Positions 55,750 to 64,000 of a stretch of 64,000 nt of DNA are shown here, piece by piece. This DNA is from Zea mays. Lineage: Eukaryota > Streptophyta > Magnoliopsida > Poales > Poaceae. Numbering within the stretch: the first letter of the stretch is position 1; every line of letters begins with the position of its first letter. Where the stretch lies: positions 268,482,622-268,546,621 of the forward strand of contig NC_050096.1 of the NCBI RefSeq assembly GCF_902167145.1, written 5' to 3'. The position numbers were made by a program, and so were the translations under genes. Under the pieces are notes generated by a model that made no database searches, was not told the DNA's origin, and worked only from the letters and a program-made list of their open reading frames with translations.

Positions 55750-57090
55750 CCCGAGGAGGCCTCAGCCCAGCCCGAGGTATCCTCGGCCGCCGATGGTGAG
55801 GCCCTGCGCGTCGAGGGAGAGCGGAATGGGGTCACGCCTAACCCGAACTGGCAGGCCCCGTACCTGGAATATCTCCTCCGAGGAGAGCTACCCCTCGATA
55901 AGGCCGAAGCTCGGCGACTGGCGCCGCGCGCCAAGTCGTTCGTCTTACTGGGGGATGAAAAGGAGCTCTACCACTGCAGCCCCTCAGGCATTCTCCAACG
56001 ATGCATATTCATCGCCGAAGGATAGGAGCTGTTGCAAGAGATACACTCGGGGGCTTGCGGTCACCATGCAGCACCTCGAGCCCTCGTGGGGAACGCCTTC
56101 CGACAAGATTTCTACTAGCCGACCGCGGTGGCCGACGCCACTAGGATTGTACGCTCCTGCCAAGGGTGTCAATTCTACGCGAGGCAGACGCACCTGCCCG
56201 CTCAGGCCCTGCAGACAATACCCATCACCTGGCTATTTGCTGTGTGGGGTCTGGACCTAGTCGGTCCCTTGCAGAAGGCACCCGGGGGCTTCTCGCACCT
56301 GCTGGTCGCCATCGACAAATTCTCCAAGTGGATCGAGGTCCAACCCTTAACCAGCATCAGGTCCGAGCAGGCAGTGGCGTTCTTCACAAACATCATCCAT
56401 TGCTTTGGGGTCCCGAACTCCATCATCACCGACAATGGCACGCAGTTCACTGGGAGGAAGTTCCTGGACTTCTGCGAGGACCACCACATCCGTGTGGACT
56501 GGGCCGCCGTAGCTCACCCCATGACGAATGGGCACGTGGAGCATGCCAACGGTATGATTTTGCAGGGACTTAAACCGAGGATCTACAACGACCTCAACAA
56601 GTTTGGCAAGCGGTGGATGAAAGAGCTACCCTCGGTGGTCTGGAGTCTGAGGACGACACCAAGCCGAGCCACGGGGTTCTCGCCATTCTTTCTAGTCTAT
56701 GGGGTCGAGGCTGTCTTACCCACAGACTTAGAATACGGTTCCCCGAGGACAAAGGCGTACGACGACTGAAGCAACCAGACTAGCCGAGAAGACTCACTGA
56801 CCAGCTCGAAGAGGCTCGAGACGTGGCCCTACTACACTCGGCGCGGTATCAGCAGTCCCTGCGACGCTACCACGCCCGAAGGGTTCGGCACCGAGGCTTC
56901 CAGGTGGGAGACTTGGTACTTCGGCTGCGGCAAGACGACTGAGGGCGCCACAAGCTTACTCCTCCCTGGGAAGGGCCGTTCATCATCACTAAGATTTTGA
57001 AGCCCGGAACATACAAGCTGACCAACGATCAAGGCGAGGTCTACAGCAACGCTTGGAACATCCAACAGCTACGTCGCTTTTACCCTTAAG
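55750..57090 (+). pseudogene. pol: RetroF integrase, stops and frameshift
   Basis: Stops at about 56023 and 56117 interrupt the zinc region (ELLQEIHSGACGHHAAPRAL, IVRSCQGCQFYARQ). From 56128 the core is open: VWGLDLVGPLQKA, IITDNGTQFTGRKF and HVEHANGMI give the catalytic D, D and E. VVWSLRTTPSRATGFSPFFL follows. After 56769 the C-terminal domain is out of frame; its former end is near 57090. Confidence 0.86.
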
Positions 57091-57575
57091 ATGTTTCAAG
57101 TCGTTCATATACCTCGTTCTCTTTACATGCGTAAATAAAGTCTAACCGTCAAGGAAGGATCAGCCTTGCCTCGGCAAAGCCCGACCCTCCCTCGGGGGCT
57201 AGAAGGGGGGAACCCCCTCTGCGTCAAAATTTTCCTCGGAAAATTTTTTCTACCAAGAAAGATTTTCTACCAAAACGACTTTGCCTTCTCGACTATATCG
57301 ATAACAGAATCCTGCAAACAGGTAAGAGTGCACGTAAGCGGCAAGGCCGACCGAGCCGAGGGACTCCTACGCCTCCGGGATACGGATACATCACTCATCA
57401 CCTTCTGCGAAAAGTAACTCTCGCCCGTATAAGCGATTCTGCTACCGACGAACAAGTCCTGATACTCGAAACAAGAGGAAAGGAAACACAGCTTTATAAC
57501 ACAACGATAAAAGTGTTTAGGTCTCAGCGGCCGCAAAAAACACATCCACACTGCAGACAAACTGTTCCGGCAGGA
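57091..57575. other. RetroF convergent spacer between integrase and antisense gene
   Basis: Non-coding. Contains a PPT-like CTCGGGGGCTAGAAGGGGGG near 57191-57210 and an A/T-rich stretch with GAAAATTTT repeats. No tandem array is seen, unlike RetroA, B and E. Confidence 0.6.
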
Positions 57576-60500
57576 TCAGACATTGGCAGGGTCACCCTCG
57601 GCGTTGTCTCCACCCTCGGCAAAACCTGGCCCAGCCTCGGACGGCGACACGAGCGGAAGGATCTCCACCTCAAAGGAGGACGCCAGCACCGCGCTTGGGC
57701 CCACCGCGGATGCGTCAAGCCTCTGGACCTCGGCTAAGGCAGCCTCATCTTCGTCGGGTAGGCAGTACCCCTCGCTGACCCGCTCCAGATCCACGTCGTA
57801 GTGGGAAGCAAGCACGTCGAAGGCCCGCCTAACGTCGTGGTGCAGCGCCCCACAGAGTCTGCTGCGCACATGGCCGCCCAAGGCCCGGCAAAAGTCCGAG
57901 ATAACCTCAGACATAGCCACGCGGTCGGCCTCCTTCTGCTCGGCCGCCTGGGCGAGCACCTTGACGGACTCTGCAGAAAGCCGAACAAAATTCCTCAGAC
58001 ACGAGTTGAAGAATGAAGCTGAATCGAGGTCACAAAGCGGTCGAAACATACCTTCGGCCCGGGCACGCTCCTGCGAGGCCACGGCCTGGGCGGACTGGGC
58101 AGACCCGACGGCTACAGCCAGGTCCTCAGCAAGGGTCCCGGCCCGAGCGGACGCCTCAGCTTGCTGCTCCGTAGCCTCAGCCAGTTGACCCCTAAGGGCC
58201 TCAGCTCGACCCACGGCCTCGGCAGCTTGGCTCCGAGATTGGTCCCACTCGCCGATGACCTGGCCAAGCTCCAGTTGCCGCTGCTGCATCTCTGTCCATG
58301 CCAACGCCACCTCTGCCCGCGACACCGCTACCTCCGCCTTCAGCTCATCACAGAGCAGCTGAAGGTCCGCCACCTTGGTGCTCCGTTGGGCTAGGCGTTC
58401 ATTAGCCTCGGCAAGCGCGGCCTTCAGGGACCGCAGCGAACCCCAGACGCCGCTCTCATGGCGGATGAACAACGACTTGGCGGTGCTCATATTCGCAAGT
58501 TCCTGAGGAAGGAAAACAGGATATTACGAAGAATGGCCTAGTCACGCAAGGTGTACGCCTAAATCCTTACCTGGCAAACCCTGGGAACGTCCCTAGAAAG
58601 GACCTCCATGGTCAACCGAAGCGACCTCATCGCCGCCTCGGCATGCTCACGGAGCTCATTTCGAGACTGCTCCTCCCGATCATCGTTGAGAAAAAGGAGG
58701 AGCTCTGAGGCGCCGCGGCTCCAGAACCGGAACGGCTGCCCGCGCCACTCATTGGGGTTGCACTGCGCGGGGATAAGGCCGCTGCTCCCCAAGACGGGTC
58801 GTGGTTCTGCGCGCCCCTCCACTAAGGCGTCGGGTCCCCCTGCACTCGACGCGTCGAACACCATCGCTGTCGACGTACTGGGCCTCCCCTCGAATAAGGT
58901 GGTGGGCCTCCGATCACCAACCCCGGCGACGGCGGTCGTCCTCTCCTCGTGATCGAGAATGGGGAGGTCGGGGACGACCACGAGCGGTGGCACATCAACC
59001 ATCCCGACGTCGGAAGCGACGGGCGGCTCTGCGGACGAATCAGCGACGGCCCCGGCAGGAGTCGACGCCGGCGCCGGCAACAGGTCAGGCGGGCTTGGGG
59101 CCACGGCCGCGCCAGCATTCTCCCCCGGCACGATGGCCGCCCCGATAGAGGGGTCAACTTGGGAAGCTTGCCCCATGGCAAGACGCGCCGCCCGGGCCCC
59201 CCGCTCAAGGGCGCCTTGCGCGGAGGCCAGCCAACCGGCCTGGCGCGCCGCGGCACCATCTGCAGAAGCCGGTTCCGTCTTGAGGGCCTTCCTAGGGACC
59301 AGACCAGTCGAGCCCTGCCTCCGCTTGCTGAAAGAAAGAGAGAAGACAAGATCAAGACACACAGAGAAAAAACCAAAGCAGAGGTATCCTCGGATACTTA
59401 CCCGCTTCGGACCAGGGCCAATCGTGCCTGCGGGGAGGCCCCCCGGGCCTCAGCCCTTGCAGGCACTGCTAAGGGTAACTCCGCTGTCGACCCCGGCGCC
59501 GCCTCCACCTCGGGCGCCCGAGGCACCGAAGGGGCGGCCCGCCTAGGCGTCGTCACGACGGCCGGAGGACCAACTTCCTGGCAACCGGCATGGGCGCCTG
59601 CTCTTGGGGGACAGGCGGATCGGCCTAACTCCCCGAAGTCACCTCAACTACCTCGGCTAAGGGGTCAAGTACCCCCTCGGCCTGTCCCCGCTCCTCGGAC
59701 CGGGACCTTGGTGTCCCGGCCCCAGATACTGATGGCGCCAGCCCACTTGGAGGCTGGCTCGGCGACCCCTGGCCCAGCCTTAGATCCGGGCTGAGGCCAA
59801 GACGGGCCACCATGTCGTCGTCCTCGTCATCATCATCATCATCATCGTCGTCAAACGTCTCCGGCGACGGCTCCCTCGGGAGTCGTCCCTCTCCTGCCTC
59901 CGACGACGCCTCTCCAAGGCTTCCCGAGCCCGCACCCACTCGCGGGCCCGGGCCTTTTCCGCGTCCTTCTTCTCCTTTTTCTTCTTCGCGGTGACCCTCC
60001 GCGCGGCTCGGCCCACCGCGTCCTCCGTGACGGTGGCAGGAGGGCTTGAAAAACCCAACCCCTGGAGACGAACGGAAATCCCGACGGTAAGAATCAAAGG
60101 CAACTCAGCGCAAAACAGGAGAAGGAGCGGACACTCACCAGGGACACGTACCCACGCTCGGGACGCATCACGGGCTGGGTAAGGGCGCCGGCATCCAGCC
60201 TCCCTACCGTACCCGCTACCCGCCTGCGGAGGTCGTCGGTGGAGAGGGAAGCCGAGGACATCTGCGAGCCCTCCAAATCAACCCTCGGCTTCATCTCCGA
60301 AAGCGGCAACCGCCGCTCCGCCAAAGGAAGCACCCTCCGGCGATGGATGGCGGCAACAACCCCCGCAGGAGTGAGTCCATCATCTCTTAACTTCTGCAAG
60401 GCATCCAGAAGACGCTGGAGCTTCTCCTGTTTCTCGCGCGTGGCCCCCCAGGGCCAGTTAGTGCCAGCGGCGGTCACCACTCATTGAGAAAACGACGGGA

Positions 60501-61053
60501 GCCTCCCGTCGTCGTTCCAGAGATAAAACCACCGGCGCTGCCACCCCTTGTTCGAAGACACGAGGGTGGCGGGGATGTACTGCTGCATGCGCCCTGGCCT
60601 CAGCTGGAGGGTGCAGCCACCAGCCCGCACCACCATACGAACCTTCTTTGCCTCCGTCATCGAGGCAAAGAGCTCCGCGGAGAAGAGATGGGTCCACAGA
60701 TCCCAGTGAGGGTCAATCCCCAAAAAAACCTCGCAAACCGCCGCAAAGATGGCCGCTTGCGCAATGGAGTTGGGGTTGAAGTTGTGCAGCTCCACCCCGT
60801 AGTAGTGCAGGAGCGCCCGCATGAAGCGGCTCGCTGGCACTCCAAACCCCCGCTCATGGAAGGGGATAAAGCTGACCACGTACCCCGGCGACGGAGTCGG
60901 GTCGGCCTCGCTCGGGACCATCCACTCCGGCTGCGGCCCACTGGAGAGGGGACGGAGCAAACCATCGGCGACGAGGGCCTCCAGATCCCCCACGACCACG
61001 GTGGAGGAAGGCCACGGGTCGCGCGGCAGAACAACGGTCACCTTGTCAGCCAT
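57576..61053 (-). pseudogene. RetroF antisense multi-exon gene, mostly preserved
   Basis: ATG 61053 (MADKVTVVLPRDPWPSS). Exon 1, 61053-60139, holds the conserved N-terminal domain (FGVPASRFMRALLHYYGVEL, NPNSIAQAAIFAAVCEVFLG, GWQRRWFYLWND), with one TGA at 60481-60483, and ends at CTG|GTGAGTGTCC. Exon 2, 60061-59402, is basic, then acidic (Asp run near 59810-59850), with one frameshift near 59890. Exon 3 is 59327-58571 (acceptor TTTCAG, donor CAG|GTAAGG). Exon 4, 58502-57576, is an Ala/Glu-rich coiled coil ending at the true stop. NPNS...FLG matches RetroA/D (NPNSILQISIFVHLCEAFLG). Transposase_28-like. Function unknown. Confidence 0.78.
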
Positions 61054-61192
61054 CACCGAACGAAGGTGGTGGAGGCGGAGGGGATGAGGTGCGCGGTTTT
61101 CTTTTCCCCGACTATTCTCTTAGGTTGTGGAAACCAAAGCAGAAGGCGAGCACAAATGGCAGGGTAAAGAACCACTGTCGGTCCCTCTTCTG

Positions 61193-61202
61193 GGTATATA
61201 AA
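61193..61202 (-). promoter_or_regulatory. TATA-like box of RetroF antisense gene
   Basis: Minus-strand TTTATATACC about 145 bp upstream of ATG 61053, the same distance as in RetroB. Confidence 0.5.
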
Positions 61203-61544
61203 GGCTCGGGCGAGATCCGTTCAAAACTTCGTCCGAACTCGCCGCGAAATTCAAACTCAAAGGCGAAACGCCCGTTCCTCGAACGACTCGAGCACGCGCA
61301 ACGGCCGCCCCACGAACCGCCCGTCCCGTCGCATTAACTCCTCGGCAGGGCAAGCGACACCTTTGGCAGGCGAAGTGGGCGTCGTTTCACCTCCGCCATG
61401 ATGACCGCGTCAAAAAAGGTGCGCCACACTATTTAAATTCATATCCTTTTCCTCTTCCCCTCCTCTCTCTTGCTACAGGGACTAGGAAAGGGGATATTTC
61501 GAAAGGGATCCTTCTCCGCGAAGGAAGCGGGCCCTAAGCCCTCC

Positions 61545-61757
61545 TACTGATCAGAGGTTCGAAGGCTGGCCCCTCGGAAGGGTTCGACAGCCGCCCCAGA
61601 GCACTCGGGCTCCAAGCCCATTACTGATCAGGGGTTCAAAGGCTGGCCCCTCGGAAGGATTCGATAGCCGCCCCAGAGCGCTCGGGCTCCGCGCCCACTA
61701 CTGATCAGGGGTTCGAAGGCTGGCCCCTCGGAAGGGTTCGACAGCCACCCCAGAGCA
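61545..61757 (+). repeat. RetroF 77-bp tandem repeat, three units
   Basis: GGCTGGCCCCTCGGAAGG recurs at about 61564, 61641 and 61718, spacing 77 bp, linked by CTACTGATCAG. Upstream (61203-61544) and downstream (61758-62314) sequence is non-coding. A PPT-like CTCGGGGGCT occurs near 62161. Confidence 0.85.
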
Positions 61758-62314
61758 CGCAGAGCGAGGGATGACTCTGGGTACGTCCATTATATGGCCG
61801 AGGCTCGGGCTACGCTCCCGAGGTACCCTAGGACATTTCTGAGACCAGCAGGAGCGATTTTGTAACGGAATCCCATCAGAGGGAGGCATCGAGCCCTCGG
61901 ACCCTATCGAATGGGTCCGGGTCCGGCAAATCACCTGCAGGTACTTTTGGAGCGCGCCTCTGGGCCACTAGCCGACCCTTATCGAACGGGGCACGGGCGT
62001 CCACTCGGATCACCCGTTAGCAACTCACTGGAAACACCATGTTCGGCGCCCTCCGAGGGCAACATGGCGCTTCCCCCCTTCCTCTTTGCAGAAAGGCGAC
62101 GAAGGGGCGTATGATAAAAGTCGAGACAGTCCTTGATCGTCCTCTCGCTCCGTGCAGAGGCTCGGGGGCTGCTCTCGCAACCCGGCTACGGCCAAACCGT
62201 TGACAACGTCAACAAACGAGCCTAAAAACTCGGAACCTGACCATGCACCCGGCTACGACCAGGCCGCATGAGGGAACAACAAGGCCGGTTGGAGCATCAC
62301 GAAAAGCATTAAAA

Positions 62315-62389
62315 CCTCAGAGGAGTCAAACCACTCCTCCGAGGCCTCAGGGGCTACACCCGGCGAGTGCGCTCGCGCGCACCCACCGG
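62315..62389 (+). other. RetroF pre-PPT module
   Basis: Stem-loop 1: CCTCAGAGGAGT (62315-62326) and ACTCCTCCGAGG (62333-62344), 11 of 12 paired. CTCAGGGGCTACACC follows. Stem-loop 2: CCGG and GTGCGC pairing with GCGCAC and CCGG around TCGC. Same architecture as RetroA and RetroD, with different sequence in both stems. Confidence 0.68.
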
Positions 62390-62440
62390 AACAAAATATA
62401 ACCGAGAAAGGTCGGTCCCCTCACAAAAAAGTGCGGCAAA

Positions 62441-62485
62441 GCCTCAAAGCGAGTACCAACACTCCCTTCGAGGCTCGGGGGCTAC
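62441..62485 (+). promoter_or_regulatory. RetroF polypurine tract on a stem-loop
   Basis: GCCTCAAAGCGAGT (62441-62454) pairs with ACTCCCTTCGAGGC (62461-62474) at 12 of 14 positions. The PPT GAGGCTCGGGGGCTAC starts on the 3' arm and ends at the LTR. Confidence 0.75.
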
Positions 62486-63765
62486 TGTCGGGTACCATAA
62501 TTAGGGGTACCCCCAACACTCCTAATCATGGCTAGTAAGCACCCTCAGCACAAACTGCAAAGACTGATGGGCAAGGTTCAAGTCAAGGCTTCGTCTACCC
62601 AAGGGACGCGATCTCGCCCGAGCCCAGCCTCGAACCGGAACTGTAGTCCCAGACGAATTCACGCCCCGCCCGAGGGCCTCCTCAGGCAGTGGGCGCACCC
62701 TCGGCTCGCCCAAAGCCCAGCTCGGGCAGGCTTCGTCGAGAAGCAACCTTGGCCAAATCGCCTCACCAACCGACCGTATCGCAGGTGCATTCAATGCGAG
62801 GATCGCCTGACACCTTATCCTGACACGCGTGCCTCAGTCGGCAAGGTCGAAGTGACCGCAGTCACTTCGCCCTTTCACTGACCGACCTGACAGGAAAACA
62901 GCGTCGCTCACCCCGCTCTGACTGCTGTGCCAGCCACCCGGGCAAGGCTGACAACAACAAGTTTAGCCTCAGGCGCAACAGGAAGCTCCGCCTCGCCCGA
63001 CCTTAGGCCTCGGCCTCGTGAGGAGGTCTCCACCTCGCCTGACCCCAAGACTCGGCCTCAGCCTCGGCCTCGGATGGAATCGCGTCCTCGCCCGACCCCG
63101 GCCTCGGCCTCAGGAGAAGTCTCCGCCTCGCCCAACCTTGGGCTCGGACCGACCGTGCCACAGGGGATACATCATTACCCTACCCCTAGCTAGCTCAGGC
63201 TACGAGGGAACAAGACCGGCGTCCCATCTGGCTCGTCCCGGTAACAGGTAATGATGGCTCCCCGCGTGCGTCCATGACGACGGTGGTTCTCAGCCCCCCT
63301 ACGGAAGCAAGGAGACGTCAGCAGGATCCCGGCAGCACCGCCAGCTGTGCTTCTACAGGGCTTAGGCACTTCTCCGACGGCCACGTTATCGCGTACACAG
63401 GACTCTAGCACCTCTCCAACAGCCACGTTGGCATGTACACAGGGCTTAGGCACCTCTCTGCCAGACACGTTAGCGCATAAGCTACACCCCCCATTGTACA
63501 CCTGGACCCTCTCCTTGCATCTATAAAAGGGAGGTGTAGGGCCTTCCTGCGGGAGGGTCGCGCAGAGGGACGAGCAAACGAACATGCTCATTCTCTCTCT
63601 CTCGCGAACGCTTGTAACCCCTACTACGAGCACACCCCTGGTGCGAGATAATACAAGCCGCGTTTTCCCCTTGTGTTCCATCTCACGCCAACCCATCTGG
63701 GCAGGGGCACGCAGCGACAAATTTACTCGTCGGTCCAGGGACCCCCCGGGTTTGAAACGCCGACA
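62486..63765 (+). repeat. RetroF 3' LTR
   Basis: 1280 bp. A perfect inverted repeat lies at its start: GGGTACC (62490-62496) and GGTACCC (62506-62512). TATAAAAG near 63521. Confidence 0.94.
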
Positions 63766-63770
63766 ATAAG
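63766..63770. repeat. RetroF target-site duplication, right copy
   Basis: ATAAG, matching 49289-49293. Confidence 0.92.
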
Positions 63771-64000
63771 GTAGGGCTTAATCTTGCTACTTGAAGATTC
63801 TTGGGGTATACTTAGCAATTTAGGGTCAAGCTTAGTTAACTAAGTGGTAAGTCCATTTTGGTGTTCCACTGATTTCCTTTTAATGTCTTAGTGAGAATTT
63901 ATTAAGATTTCTAGCTGAATCATTAGAGTGAGATTTATTTTTCCTCTTCTTCCTTCTTATTTCTTTTATGCTTTTAAGGTGGGTTTGAACTACAAGTTAA
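63771..64000. other. Outer host sequence right of RetroF
   Basis: AT-rich, non-coding. Direct continuation of the sequence ending at 49293 once RetroF and one TSD copy are removed. Confidence 0.6.

Larger units (their letters stand above)
49294..63765 (+). mobile_element. RetroF, complete 14.5-kb Ty3/gypsy element (Huck-like)
   Basis: LTRs of 1271 and 1280 bp, perfect TSD, PBS, gag, protease, RT, RNase H, integrase, antisense gene, 77-bp repeats, pre-PPT module and PPT. The TGTCGGGTACC start and the many CTCGCCCGAG words fit Huck as I remember it. The LTRs differ at roughly 40 or more positions by eye, making this the oldest dateable insertion here. Gag-pol has about a dozen disabling changes; the antisense gene has far fewer. 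Confidence 0.92.

Overview
The window is plant nuclear DNA made almost entirely of nested LTR retrotransposons. I found no host gene, rRNA, tRNA or CRISPR array. Family character points to maize (Zea mays) or a close relative: an Opie/Ji-like Ty1/copia element, a Huck-like and Grande-like Ty3/gypsy elements, and a gag-only Zeon/cinful-like element. These family names are from memory and were not searched. I label the elements RetroA to RetroF, plus LTR-Z.

Layout. An unclassified outer sequence is visible at 46604-49293 and 63771-64000. It carries RetroE (minus strand, gag-pol; one LTR at 46125-46603, the other end outside the window) and RetroF (49294-63765, complete, TSD ATAAG). RetroE was hit by RetroD (1-1416 plus 32114-35079; its 5' part lies left of the window) and by LTR-Z (40704-41394, inside integrase). 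RetroD was hit by RetroB (1417-32108, TSD GACAT). RetroB was hit twice, by RetroA (3916-18308, TSD GGAAC) and RetroC (22499-31420, minus strand, TSD CTACT). This makes four levels of nesting, E > D > B > {A, C}. LTR divergence judged by eye agrees: A and C have few differences, B more, F most.

Gene content. Gag and pol (protease, RT, RNase H, integrase) are recognisable in A, C, E and F. All are damaged to some degree except RetroC pol, RetroB gag and RetroE gag. RetroB has no pol, so it must have moved using enzymes supplied in trans. Every gypsy element here also carries an extra gene on the strand opposite gag-pol, between pol and the 3' LTR. It has exons, consensus splice sites and usually a TATA box. 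The N-terminal part resembles the 'putative gypsy type transposon' family (Transposase_28) and the C-terminal part is coiled coil. RetroA and RetroD share a second, small, very acidic antisense ORF with its own TATAAATA.

Structures that ordinary annotation does not explain. (1) In all four gypsy 3' ends visible (A, B, D, F) the polypurine tract lies on or next to the 3' arm of an inverted repeat. (2) A module of stem-loop, PPT-like motif and second stem-loop is repeated upstream of the true PPT in A, D and F. (3) A 41-bp minisatellite in A and D has units that can each fold into a short hairpin whose arms change in compensatory fashion. (4) Tandem arrays of unrelated sequence sit where gag-pol and the antisense gene converge in A, B and E.
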